From DASYRM01 sp036004405 (lineage in GTDB: Bacteria; Acidobacteriota; Vicinamibacteria; Vicinamibacterales; UBA2999), in contig DASYRM010000020.1 in assembly GCA_036004405.1 (NCBI GenBank), forward strand, positions 1 through 64,000: a stretch of 64,000 nucleotides of DNA. The letters are read 5' to 3'. Shown here one piece after another: positions 42,774-53,601 of the stretch. The notes under the pieces are model-generated. The model was not told the DNA's origin, made no database searches, and saw only the letters and a list, made by a program, of their open reading frames with translations. Position 1 is the stretch's first letter; each line of letters starts with the position of its first letter. Position numbers and translations under genes: made by a program.

Positions 42774-44408
42774 TTAGTGCGTGCCGGTGCCGATGGCTTC
42801 GCCCGACACCACGAGCTCCACGCGCCGGTTACGCTGACGGCCCGCGGCGGTGTCGTTGGTCGCCACCGGACGGCTCTCGCCGAAACCAACCGTCGTGACG
42901 CTCTGCGCCGCAATGCGCTGCGACACCAGGTAGCTGCGCACAGACTCGGCACGGCGCTCCGACAAGGCCTGGTTGTAGCTGTCCGAGCCGACGCTGTCGG
43001 TGTGCCCCTCGATTTCGAGCTTCAGATCCGGATGGGTGACCAGAATCCCGGACACGCGCGCCAGCTTCTCGCGCGCCCCCGGCTTCAACGTCGCCTGTGC
43101 GGTGTCGAAGAGCACGTCGGACAGGTTGACGATGAGGCCGCGAGCCGTCTCGCGCGTTTCGAGAATGACGTTCAGCTGCTGGCGCAGGCGCTCGCGCAGC
43201 TCGGCTCGCTCGCGCTCGGACTGCGCGGCAGATTCGCGCGCACGCGATGCCTCGGCTTCCGCATCGCGCAGCGACGCTTCGGCACGCTGACGATCGGCGT
43301 CGGCCTGGGCACGCGCGGCTTCCGCCCGCTGGCGCTCCGCCTCGGCCTGCGCGCGTGCCGCGTCGGCCTGCGCGCGAGCGTTGTCGGCGTCGGCCTTGGC
43401 GCGTTCGGCGTCCGCCCGCTGCGCCGCCGCGGCCTGCGCGTTCAGCTCGGCCTGCCGGCGCTGGTCGGCTTCGGCACGGGCACGAGCAATCGCGTCCTGC
43501 TCGCGCGCCGCGGCCGCGCGGCGCTGCTCGGCCTGGTATTCCTCTTCCTGCCGCTGCAGGCCGACGAGCCGTGCATCTTCAGCCGTCTGCGCGGCTTGCC
43601 GCGCCGGCTGCATGATGTCGTTCCTGCCCCGGTGCTTCTCACGCGCGACCTCGGCTTGATTCAGGAGTCCCGCGGCCTTGTTGAAGCTGTCGGCCGCGAA
43701 ACGGTCGGCGCCCGCCAGGCGGGCAAGCTCCACGGCATTCCGGGCCTCGGCCAGATCGAGCGGCGCTCCGGGTTCGAGCGGCTTGATCCGCAACCGGCCG
43801 GCATCCTGATTCATCAGGTAGGACCCGCGCTTCAGGAGCTCGTACCTCGCCTGGATGGTCTCCGCCCGCCCCCTCGTGTTGTCGCGCAGGACGTTCTCCA
43901 TCACCACCACGTCGCTCGGCTGCGTCACCGCGAAGTAGGGCTCGGCGGTGAGAATCAGGCCGAAGGCCTGCAACTCCGTCGTGACCTTCACACGCGCATC
44001 GGCGTCGTCACGCTGCACTTCGCCGAGGTTGGTCGCGCGCCCCTCGGGCGTGATCGCCCACAGGACGTAGGTCAGATACTCGCGGCCGAACCGCGTCGGC
44101 GGCGCGAGCTTGTCGAAGCGCGCGTCGATGTGGATGTAGCCCTTTTCGCCCTCGACGATGGCGCTTCCGGTGGCCATCGGCATCAGCGGTGTGCCGGCGA
44201 AGTCGATTTTGGTCTCGCCGCTACGCGGGCGGTAGTTGACCGCCGGCGTCGTGCGCCCGACGACTGTGACGCGGAAGAGCGGCACGCCGTTGTCGGTCGC
44301 CACGACCGCCGTGGGCCGCTGCGTCGGATTGGGTGCCGCCGTCTGTGCCGACGCCGCACCGGCCGAGAGAACGCCGCATGCCACCAGGACTGCTGTTCGA
44401 GTGACCAT
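42774..44408 (-). CDS. OmpA-family protein with long coiled coil
   Basis: 544 residues from ATG 44408, preceded by GCGAGGTGCAAC. Signal peptide TAVLVACGVLSAGAASAQ. N-terminal domain of about 150 residues unknown (GREYLTYVLWAITPEGRATNLGEVQ). DUF4398-like helices follow (AEARNAVELARLAGADRFAADSFNKAAGLLNQAE), then an extended Ala/Arg/Glu/Asp coiled coil (about 265-410, repeated ARAQADAAR type). The C-terminal OmpA peptidoglycan-binding domain: DVLFDTAQATLKPGAREKL, LEIEGHTDSVGSDSYNQALSERRAESVRSYL, GFGESRPVATNDTAAGRQRNRRVEL, with the Asp and Arg that hold diaminopimelate. It likely links the envelope to peptidoglycan. Confidence 0.9.
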   Translation of the reverse strand: MVTRTAVLVACGVLSAGAASAQTAAPNPTQRPTAVVATDNGVPLFRVTVVGRTTPAVNYRPRSGETKIDFAGTPLMPMATGSAIVEGEKGYIHIDARFDKLAPPTRFGREYLTYVLWAITPEGRATNLGEVQRDDADARVKVTTELQAFGLILTAEPYFAVTQPSDVVVMENVLRDNTRGRAETIQARYELLKRGSYLMNQDAGRLRIKPLEPGAPLDLAEARNAVELARLAGADRFAADSFNKAAGLLNQAEVAREKHRGRNDIMQPARQAAQTAEDARLVGLQRQEEEYQAEQRRAAAAREQDAIARARAEADQRRQAELNAQAAAAQRADAERAKADADNARAQADAARAQAEAERQRAEAARAQADADRQRAEASLRDAEAEASRARESAAQSERERAELRERLRQQLNVILETRETARGLIVNLSDVLFDTAQATLKPGAREKLARVSGILVTHPDLKLEIEGHTDSVGSDSYNQALSERRAESVRSYLVSQRIAAQSVTTVGFGESRPVATNDTAAGRQRNRRVELVVSGEAIGTGTH

Positions 44409-44601
44409 GTTGCACCTCGCGATCAAACGATGAGCAGGGCAGGAACGCCCGCGAGGTGAAGTGCAAGATGGGCGCCCCCGTCAGGTTTGCGAATCGTTCA
44501 GAAAAGCGGGGGAAGTGCTCGACAGCAGCCGGGCTCGCGCGGCCGAGCCGGTGTTGCAAGGCTTACTCAGCCGACTGTTGTGAGGGGTCAGCTGTGGAAA
44601 G

Positions 44602-45267
44602 TCAGCCTCGACGGATGCGCTCGGTGGAGCGTGATCGCTCGGGCAGCCAGGCACGGAAGGTGAGCGCCACAGAACCGAGATGCACGACGTCGCCGTCGCG
44701 CAGCGCTGCGGATGATTCCACCCGGCTCTCGTTGACGAACGTGCCGTTCATGCTGCCGAGGTCTTCAATGCTGGCGGCGCCGGTCTTGGTGTCGAGCCGC
44801 AGCCGGGCGTGCCGCCGCGACACCCCTGCGGCATCCACCCAGACACCACACTCGGGGTTGCGGCCGATCAGATTGTCGCCGGGCGATAACGCGAGGGTCC
44901 GGTCGTTCCAGGCGAGCCAGTAGCGGCTGGCCGCGCCCGGCGGGTTCGATGCGGCGCGCGCCGCGGCCGCGTCGCCGCAGAAGGCGTAGCCCACTTTGTG
45001 GACCGTGCGGATGAAGCGCGGCGCCTGCGCGCTGTCGGCGAGCGCCTTGCGGATCTCGCCGATGAGCACGCTGAGATTGGCGTCCACCACGAAGGTGCCG
45101 GGCCAGATCCGGTCGTGGAGATCGGCCTTCGGCACCACCGTGGGGCGCGCCTCCACGAGCACCTGGAGGACGTCGAAAGCCTTGGGAGACAGATGGATCG
45201 GGCGCCCGTCCATGAGCAGCTCCCTGGTGGCCGGGTCGAGCGTGAACGGGCCGAAATTCGTGCGCAC
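44602..45267 (-). CDS. OmpR-type winged-helix regulator with FHA domain
   Basis: 221 residues, GTG start at 45267. Residues 1-100 are an OmpR/PhoB-type winged helix (FGPFTLDPATRELLMDGRPIHLSPKAFDVLQVLVE, LHDRIWPGTFVVDANLSVLIGEIRKALAD, FIRTVHKVGYAF). Residues about 125-205 are a forkhead-associated domain: NLIGRNPECGVWV, AAGVSRRHARLRL, IEDLGSMNGTFVNESRV, with the GR, SRRH and NG residues that bind phosphothreonine. Actinobacterial EmbR has a similar combination plus a BTAD. No receiver domain is present. It diverges from the FhaA-like gene over a 66-bp gap and is a likely kinase-controlled regulator of the locus. Confidence 0.88.
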   Translation of the reverse strand: MRTNFGPFTLDPATRELLMDGRPIHLSPKAFDVLQVLVEARPTVVPKADLHDRIWPGTFVVDANLSVLIGEIRKALADSAQAPRFIRTVHKVGYAFCGDAAAARAASNPPGAASRYWLAWNDRTLALSPGDNLIGRNPECGVWVDAAGVSRRHARLRLDTKTGAASIEDLGSMNGTFVNESRVESSAALRDGDVVHLGSVALTFRAWLPERSRSTERIRRG

Positions 45268-45333
45268 TGGTGGCTGAGAACCTGGAGATTCTTTGCCGTT
45301 TCCTTAAGACTGGGCGGCGTGCCCTGGGGAATA

Positions 45334-46335
45334 GTGTATGTCGTGGCTACGCCCCCCGAAGCGTCCCCCGCGCCCGCCCGGCGTCCGGCCCGCGATCTGA
45401 TCGAGCTCGTGCTCGAGCACATGCGCCGCAATCTCGAGCCGTTGAAATACTCGACGCTGGCGCCGAGCCGCTACGTGATCTACCTGCACGCGGCCGAGTA
45501 CGCGCGTCTCGAGGGCATTCTGGGGATCATCCAGCAGCAGACGATCCGCGCGTTGAACGAGGAGCTGAACACGCTCAACGAGGGCAAGGGGCTGCAGCGC
45601 TACACGCGGCGCGTGTGGAAGCGGCCGCTGGCGACCGTGGAGAACGCGGCGCCCGAGTGGCACGTGGAGTTCCGGGTGGATCCTGATGGCGACCTGCAGC
45701 CGGGCGACGTGCTGGTGGACTCGGAGCTGATGCTGCCCGCCAGCCCCGAGCTCGCGGTGGGCGCGCGCACGCGACGCATCGCTACCGTCTACACCGGCTC
45801 GCGCGCAGCCCGCGAGGTGCCGGTGCCCGCCTTCGCTGAAGCTACGGCGAGCAAGCCCGCGTCACCCTCTCAGCCCTCTCAGCCATCTCCGCCCAGTGAG
45901 GAGCCCACTTCACCCCTGCCCGCGGTGGCGGTTCTGACCGCGCCTCCGCCGCTCCAGCCGGCCGTGCAGTCGACGGTTCGCGCCCTCGCACGAATCTCGT
46001 ACGACGACGATGCGGGGCCGCACGACTACACCGTCGTGAAGGCATCGGTGTCGATCGGGCGCGGCGGCGTGGCCTACCCGGTGGACGTGCGCATCATGTC
46101 GTCCACCGACGTGTCGCGCGAGCATGCGCGCATCCGTCACGACGCCGACTCCGGCCACTTCTGCCTGATCGACCTGAGCTCGCTCGGCACGACGGTGGAC
46201 GGTGTGCCGGTACCGCGTGGCTACGACGAAGCCGATGGCAGCAAGCGCGAGAACGGCGTCGAGGTCGTGCTGCCGGAGCGCGCGCGCATCGGCCTCGCCA
46301 ACCTGGTGTTCCTGGATTTCCGCGTCGAGCGCTGA
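45334..46335 (+). CDS. fhaA: FhaA-like FHA-domain protein
   Basis: 333 residues from GTG 45334 (GTG 45343 is an alternative; both follow CTGGGGA). N-terminal about 30-145 match the DUF3662/FhaA_N domain: RDLIELVLEHMRRNLEPLKYSTLAPSRYVIYLHAAEYARLEG. A low-complexity linker (about 155-215) is built from repeat DNA (AFAEATASKPA, SQPSQPS). The C-terminal FHA domain (about 220-325): VSIGRGG, STDVSREHARIRH, LIDLSSLGTTVDGVPV. FhaA proteins bind phosphothreonine on MurJ or on kinases and control peptidoglycan precursor supply in Actinobacteria. First gene of the operon to 54468. Confidence 0.85.
   Translation: MYVVATPPEASPAPARRPARDLIELVLEHMRRNLEPLKYSTLAPSRYVIYLHAAEYARLEGILGIIQQQTIRALNEELNTLNEGKGLQRYTRRVWKRPLATVENAAPEWHVEFRVDPDGDLQPGDVLVDSELMLPASPELAVGARTRRIATVYTGSRAAREVPVPAFAEATASKPASPSQPSQPSPPSEEPTSPLPAVAVLTAPPPLQPAVQSTVRALARISYDDDAGPHDYTVVKASVSIGRGGVAYPVDVRIMSSTDVSREHARIRHDADSGHFCLIDLSSLGTTVDGVPVPRGYDEADGSKRENGVEVVLPERARIGLANLVFLDFRVER
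45826..45900. repeat. In-frame repeats in the FhaA linker
   Basis: 45826-45858: CGCTGAAGCTACGG core with GCAAGCC 3', encoding AFAEATASKPA. 45865-45900: four 9-bp units (CCCTCTCAG, CCCTCTCAG, CCATCTCCG, CCCAGTGAG), encoding the SQPSQPS run. The first recurs at 54023 in the second FHA gene; the second has the period of the 9-bp arrays elsewhere in the window. Confidence 0.8.
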
Positions 46336-46348
46336 CGTCGAACCGGTC

Positions 46349-46444
46349 ATGACCCTGCTGCTCCTCGCCCGTTTCGTGCTCCTGGCCGCGCTTGCCGCGG
46401 TGGTGGCGCTCACGGTGTGGGCTGGCCGAGGACCGGGGCGATGA
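46349..46444 (+). CDS. 31-residue single-span membrane protein
   Basis: ATG 46349 to TGA 46442-46444. The protein is MTLLLLARFVLLAALAAVVA followed by LTVWAGRGPGR: one transmembrane helix with an Arg-containing end. Its stop overlaps the start of the PP2C gene (ATGA at 46441), and it begins 13 nt after the FhaA stop, so it sits tightly in the operon. No homologue is known to me; a partner of the phosphatase, kinase or SEDS protein is possible. Short length means it could be coincidental, but the overlap supports it. Confidence 0.6.
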   Translation: MTLLLLARFVLLAALAAVVALTVWAGRGPGR

Positions 46445-48027
46445 GCGGCACGACCCCACGCGCCGCGGTGCTCCGCGCCGCGGGCGGCACCGATCCGGGG
46501 CTCCAGCGCGACAACAACGAAGACCGCTTTCACGTGGACGAGGCGCGCGGCCTCTTCATGGTGGTCGACGGCGTCGGTGGCCAGGCGGCCGGTGGAGAGG
46601 CCGCGGAGCTCGCGCTGTCCATGCTCCGTGCCCGCCTCGAGCGCGAGACCGGTCCGGTGGACGAACGCGTGCGCGAAGCGATCACGGTGGCCAACAACGA
46701 GGTGCACCGCGCCGCCGCGTCGCGGCCCGACTGGAAGGGCATGGCGTGCGTGCTCACCGTCGCCGTGATCAAGGACGGCATTGCCACGGTGGGGCACGTG
46801 GGCGACACGCGCTTGTACAAGCTGCGGCAGGGGCGCATCGAGAAAGTCACCCGGGACCATTCACCGGTGGGCGAGCGGGAAGATGCCGGCGAGCTGTCCG
46901 AAGCGGACGCCATGCGGCACCCCCGGCGCAACGAAGTCTACCGGGACGTGGGTTCCGAGCTACACGAGCCCGGCGACGCCGACTTCGTGGACATCGTCAC
47001 GGTGCCGGTCGAAGCCGACGCCGCGCTGCTGCTCTGCAGCGACGGTCTGAGCGACCTCGTGCCTTCGGCCACGATCAGCGCCATCGCCACGCGCGCTGCC
47101 AGCGATCCGGCGCGCGTGGTGCAGGGGCTGGTGGAAGCTGCCAATCAGGCCGGCGGCAAGGACAACGTCACCGTCATCTTCGTGGAAGGCGAGCGGTTTG
47201 CCGCCGTGGCGGCGCAGGCGGCGCCCGCTGTCCGCCGGAGCTGGGCGAAATCGCTCACCGTGCAGGCCGCGGTGGTGGCGTTCCTCCTCGCGGTGGCGGG
47301 CTACGCGCTCGCGCGCGTCGGCGTCCTGCGCTGGCCCGCGGAGTCGGTGACGCTGCCGTCGCTCTTGGGGTCGGGCGTGATTGTCGTGCAGGAGGGCGAG
47401 TCCATTTCGGCGGCCATCGAGCAGGCGCGTGCCGGCAGCCAGGTGATCGTGGAGCCGGGCGAGTATCACGAGCGCCTGCGCCTCAAGGACGGCGTCCGCG
47501 TGGTGAGCCGCATCGCGCGCAAAGCCACGCTGCGCATGCCGGTAGGCACTCCGGAAGTGGAGCCGGCCGTGGTGGCCCGGGACGTGACCGCCGCCGAGCT
47601 GTCGGGATTCCGCATCATCGGCGACGCGTCCTCGCCGCTGGGCACCGGGGTGCTGGTGGAACGGGCTGACGTGTCGCTCGTCGATCTGGAAGTGCTGGGG
47701 GCGATGACGGCGGCGGTCGAGCTGGGGGCGGGGGCGTCTGGGTCGGTCGTGGGGGTCAGCATCCACGACAACCCGGGCGCCGGGCTCGTGATCCGTTCCG
47801 GCGCCGATTCCCGTATCTCCCATAGCGGGTTCAACAAGAACGGAATGTCCGAGCGCATCAGTGCGCCAGTCATCGTGGAAGCGGGGGCCCGGGCGCGGCT
47901 CGAGCAGAACGTGTTTGCCGGCATCACCCCCGAGGTGTTCCACGCGCTGCCGGCCGACGCGGCCGCGGCGGCGCTGCGCGAAAACTGGTTCCCCGGCGTC
48001 GGCATGCACGTGAACCGGGCCCGCTAA
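46441..48027 (+). CDS. PP2C phosphatase with transmembrane and beta-helix domains
   Basis: 528 residues, starting in the preceding stop (ATGA). Residues 1-250 are a bacterial PP2C/Stp1 domain: D24-N-N-E27-D28 (metal ligand Glu/Asp), VVDGVGG (D43, G44), GDTRLY, DHSPVG, CSDGLSDL (D201), GGKDNVTV (D241). All metal ligands appear intact. A membrane helix follows (VQAAVVAFLLAVAGYALARV, about 275-295). From about 310 to 525, beta-strand repeats typical of a right-handed beta-helix (IVVQEGESISAAIEQARAGSQVIVEPGEY, GVRVVSRIARKATLRM, GVLVERADVSLVDLEVLG, GLVIRSGADSRIS) lie outside the membrane. PP2C would dephosphorylate the kinase and FHA ligands. PP2C with an external beta-helix is unusual. Confidence 0.88.
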   Translation: MSGTTPRAAVLRAAGGTDPGLQRDNNEDRFHVDEARGLFMVVDGVGGQAAGGEAAELALSMLRARLERETGPVDERVREAITVANNEVHRAAASRPDWKGMACVLTVAVIKDGIATVGHVGDTRLYKLRQGRIEKVTRDHSPVGEREDAGELSEADAMRHPRRNEVYRDVGSELHEPGDADFVDIVTVPVEADAALLLCSDGLSDLVPSATISAIATRAASDPARVVQGLVEAANQAGGKDNVTVIFVEGERFAAVAAQAAPAVRRSWAKSLTVQAAVVAFLLAVAGYALARVGVLRWPAESVTLPSLLGSGVIVVQEGESISAAIEQARAGSQVIVEPGEYHERLRLKDGVRVVSRIARKATLRMPVGTPEVEPAVVARDVTAAELSGFRIIGDASSPLGTGVLVERADVSLVDLEVLGAMTAAVELGAGASGSVVGVSIHDNPGAGLVIRSGADSRISHSGFNKNGMSERISAPVIVEAGARARLEQNVFAGITPEVFHALPADAAAAALRENWFPGVGMHVNRAR

Positions 48028-50184
<2,157 letters not shown>

Positions 50185-50188
50185 TCCC

Positions 50189-53100
50189 ATGGCACTGACC
50201 TACACGCGCGCGCTGCAGCGCGACACGAAACGCGACACGCTCAAGCAGATCGTCGTCACGTCGACGGCCCTCGAGACGGCGCAGCTGCTGTTCCTCGCCA
50301 CGTCGCTCGTGGCGCTTCTGGCCGTAGCCCTCGCGTACGAGGGGCGCGTGCGGCGAGCCGATCCGCTGGAAGCGGCGCGGCCCGAGGCGGTGTTCAACCT
50401 GGCCACCGGCGCCGACGCCGGCCAGCTAGAGACCGCGCTCGAACCGGTCCTGGCCGCGCCGGCCGATCGTCGCTTCGCCGCGCACGAGCTCCTCGGCTTC
50501 CTGGCGGCGGCGCGCGATAAAGGCGAGGAGTTGCCCAACGTCGCCGTGATCCTGCGCGCCACCGTGCCGGCGGCCCTGGCCGATCGAACGCCGGGGCTGG
50601 TGGCGTACGCCGAGCGGCTGCAGCGTGCCCGCGAGGTGCAGTCGCAGCGCGGTGCCACCGGGCCGGAGCGCGTGGCGCTCTTTACGTCGGCCGATCTGGT
50701 CCTGCTCAAGCCCGGGCTCAGCGTGCGCACGGCCGCGGACTTCAGACGGCTGCTGCTCCGCTGGGGGGCGCTCTTCATCGCCGGCTTTTATCTGGTGGTG
50801 CTGCTGTGGAAAGTGACGCGTCGCGAGGGCGACCTCCTTCTCCTCTCGGCCGCGCATCTGTTGACGGCGCTCGGCCTGGCCGCCTTGGTGTCCAGATCCG
50901 ATCCGCTGCGCGACAGTCTGCTCTTCGTCCGTTACGTCCAGGGCGTGCTCGTCGGGCTCGTATTCCTCGGAGGCTTTTCGCTGATCAACCTGCGCACCAG
51001 CGCGTGGCTGCGCCTGCGCTATCTGCCGCTCGCCGCGGCGTTCACGCTGTCGCTCGCGCTGATCCTGTTCGGCGATGGGCCCGGCACGAGCGGCGCCAAA
51101 GTCAACCTGGGCCCCATTCAGCCGATCGAAGCGATCCGCCTGCTGCTGGCGCTCTTTCTCGCCGGCTACTTCGCGCGCGTGTGGGAGCTGCTCCGGCAGG
51201 TGAACGAAAAGGCGCTGCCGCCAGCCGCGCCGTCGTGGGTGCGTATCCCGCGCGTGGGCTACGTGGTGCCGGTGATCGGCGGCGTGGGGCTGGCGCTGAT
51301 CTTCTTCTTCCTGCAGAAGGATCTCGGCCCGGCGCTGATGCTGTCGTGTGTCTTTCTCGCGCTCTATGCCGTGGCGCGCGGCCGTGTCGCGGCCGTGCTG
51401 GCGGGCAGCGCCGTGCTCGTGGCCGGCTTCTATCTGGGTTACCGGCTGCACATCTCGGAGACGCTCGCCGCGCGTGTGGCGATGTGGCAGGCACCGTGGG
51501 ACAACGCCGTGCGCGGCGGCGATCAGGTGGCGCAGGCGGTATGGGCGCTGGCCACCGGCGGCGTGTTCGGAACGGGATTCGGACTGGGTGAGACGCGGTA
51601 TCTGCCGGCGGGGCACACCGACCTGGCGCTCGCGGCGCTGGGCGAGGAGCTGGGGCTCGTGGGGCTGGTGGCGGTGGGCGTGCTGTATGCGGCGATCACC
51701 TGGCGCGGCTTCCGCGCGGCGATGGGCGCTGCCAACGACTACGGGTTCTTCCTCGGCACCGCGGTGACGCTGTTTCTCGCCGTGCCGGTGCTGCTGATGG
51801 GCGCGGGCCTGCTTGGCGTGGTGCCGCTCACCGGCGTCGTGACGCCTTTTCTCAGCTACGGTGGGTCGGCCATGGCCGCCAACTTCGCGGCGCTCGGCAT
51901 CCTGATGGCGATCGGCGCCCATCGCGGCGGCCGCGAAGGTGCGGAGCCGTTCCGCGTGCCGATGCGCTATCTGGCGCGCGGCCTCGGGTTTGTGGCCTTG
52001 GTGCTGGCCGGCGTGCTCGTCAACGTACAGATGGTGCGCGCGGACCGCTACGTGGTGCGGCCGCACCTGAGCCTGCAGGCCGACGGCGTGGCCCGCTATC
52101 AATACAACCCGCGGGTACTCGATCTGGTGCGGGCGCTCCCGCGCGGCAGCGTGTTCGATCGCGCGGGGCGTGTGCTGGCGACCGGTGATCCCGAGCAGGC
52201 GCGCCAGGCGCGCACGACCTATCAGAAGCTCGGCGTGGCGCCGAACGGCACCTGTGTGGAGCCGGTGTCGCGCTGCTACCCGCTCGGCGGCGCCGGCTTC
52301 CACCTGCTCGGCGACGCGGGCACGCGGGAGAACTGGAGCGCCAGCAACTCGTCGTACGTGGAGCGCGACTCCGACGATCGGCTGCGCGGCTTCGACGATC
52401 ACGCCGCGTCTGTGAAGTCCACCGACGAGCAGGGGCGCCCGGTCCCGACGGTCCGGCGCGACTACCGCGAGCTGGTGCCGCTGCTGCGCCACCGGCACCA
52501 GCCGGACGGCTCCACGGCGTCGGCGTTCCTGGCGAAAAACCGCGACGTGCTGACGACCATCGACGCACGACTGCAGCTGCGTCTCTCGCAGATTCTGACC
52601 ACGGCTGCCAGGCGGTCCGAGAGCGGCCACGCGGCCGCCGTGGTGCTCGATGCGGCCACCGGCGACGTGCTCGCGATCGGCAGCTATCCGTTCCCGGTGG
52701 TCGACCGGCCCGTGAAGGCGGTGGAGGAGGGGCGCGAGGAGGCGCTGCTCGATCGCTCGCGCTACGGACTGTATCCGCCCGGATCGACGTTCAAGCTCGT
52801 CACCGCGGCGGCGGCGCTGCGGCAGAATCCCGCGCTCGCCTCGCAAACCTTCACGTGCGGCGACCTGCCCGAGGGGCGCGTGGGCGTACGCATTCCCGGC
52901 GGCCGTCCTGTGCGCGACGACGTCCTGGACCATCATCCACACGGCACCATCGCAATGCACGACGGCCTGGTGCAGTCGTGCAACGCCTACTTCGCCCAGC
53001 TGGCCATGAAGCTCGGCCCCGAAGCGCTGCTCGACGCCGCCGCCACGCTCGGCATCTCGGTGACGCCGGGCGGCTCGGTGGAGCGGCTGCGCGCCACGCT

Positions 53101-53554
53101 GCCGCAGGCCGGCTACGGCCAGGGGGACGTGGTGGCGACACCGCTGCGCATGGCGCGCGTGGCCGCGGCGCTCGCCAACGGCGGCGTGCTCACCGAGGCG
53201 CACGTCGAGATGCTCGACGACGCCGCGCTCAAGAGTGTGAAGCGGGAGCGCCTGCTGTCGCCGGCTTCGGCCGCGACCCTCGGGCGCTACATGCGCGACG
53301 GCGTGCTCGAGGGCACCGGCCGCCTGCTGCGCAACCATCCGCTCCGCATCGCCGGGAAGACCGGGACGGCGGAGGTGGTCGGCGAGGCGTCGCATTCCTG
53401 GTTCGTCGGCTTCGCGCCGTACGACGCGCCAGCCGCATCGCGGCGGATTGCGTTTGCGGTGATCGTAGAGAACGCCGGCTACGGCGGCGCGGCCGCCGCC
53501 AGCACGGCCGGCGATCTGGTGACCGCCGCCGCGTCGGCCGGCTTGATTAAGTAG
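50189..53554 (+). CDS. SEDS glycosyltransferase fused to class B PBP
   Basis: 1121 residues. Residues 20-610 are a RodA/FtsW-type SEDS polymerase: VPLTGVVTPFLSYGGSAM, and GLGETRYLPAGHTDLALAALGEELGLVG, where D478 in HTD is the expected catalytic Asp. A roughly 140-residue extracytoplasmic insert lies between the first and second helices (about 52-190). Residues about 620-1121 are a class B PBP: pedestal NPRVLDL, LPRGSVFDRAGRVLA; transpeptidase motifs S866-T-F-K869, S930-C-N932 and K1057-T-G1059. The SEDS domain makes glycan strands and the PBP domain crosslinks them. In Mycobacterium these are RodA and PbpA, separate genes. 4 nt after the kinase stop. Confidence 0.93.
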   Translation: MALTYTRALQRDTKRDTLKQIVVTSTALETAQLLFLATSLVALLAVALAYEGRVRRADPLEAARPEAVFNLATGADAGQLETALEPVLAAPADRRFAAHELLGFLAAARDKGEELPNVAVILRATVPAALADRTPGLVAYAERLQRAREVQSQRGATGPERVALFTSADLVLLKPGLSVRTAADFRRLLLRWGALFIAGFYLVVLLWKVTRREGDLLLLSAAHLLTALGLAALVSRSDPLRDSLLFVRYVQGVLVGLVFLGGFSLINLRTSAWLRLRYLPLAAAFTLSLALILFGDGPGTSGAKVNLGPIQPIEAIRLLLALFLAGYFARVWELLRQVNEKALPPAAPSWVRIPRVGYVVPVIGGVGLALIFFFLQKDLGPALMLSCVFLALYAVARGRVAAVLAGSAVLVAGFYLGYRLHISETLAARVAMWQAPWDNAVRGGDQVAQAVWALATGGVFGTGFGLGETRYLPAGHTDLALAALGEELGLVGLVAVGVLYAAITWRGFRAAMGAANDYGFFLGTAVTLFLAVPVLLMGAGLLGVVPLTGVVTPFLSYGGSAMAANFAALGILMAIGAHRGGREGAEPFRVPMRYLARGLGFVALVLAGVLVNVQMVRADRYVVRPHLSLQADGVARYQYNPRVLDLVRALPRGSVFDRAGRVLATGDPEQARQARTTYQKLGVAPNGTCVEPVSRCYPLGGAGFHLLGDAGTRENWSASNSSYVERDSDDRLRGFDDHAASVKSTDEQGRPVPTVRRDYRELVPLLRHRHQPDGSTASAFLAKNRDVLTTIDARLQLRLSQILTTAARRSESGHAAAVVLDAATGDVLAIGSYPFPVVDRPVKAVEEGREEALLDRSRYGLYPPGSTFKLVTAAAALRQNPALASQTFTCGDLPEGRVGVRIPGGRPVRDDVLDHHPHGTIAMHDGLVQSCNAYFAQLAMKLGPEALLDAAATLGISVTPGGSVERLRATLPQAGYGQGDVVATPLRMARVAAALANGGVLTEAHVEMLDDAALKSVKRERLLSPASAATLGRYMRDGVLEGTGRLLRNHPLRIAGKTGTAEVVGEASHSWFVGFAPYDAPAASRRIAFAVIVENAGYGGAAAASTAGDLVTAAASAGLIK

Positions 53555-53559
53555 CGAAC

Positions 53560-53592
53560 GTACGTAGAGGCGGACCTCGAAGAGGTCCGCCT
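53560..53592. repeat. Palindromic repeat between SEDS-PBP and FHA genes
   Basis: TACGTAG tag followed by AGGCGGACCTC-GAA-GAGGTCCGCCT, a perfect 11-bp stem. The sequence after it (GGAGGACGC) provides the Shine-Dalgarno of the FHA gene at 53602. Confidence 0.85.
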
Positions 53593-53601
53593 GGAGGACG
53601 C

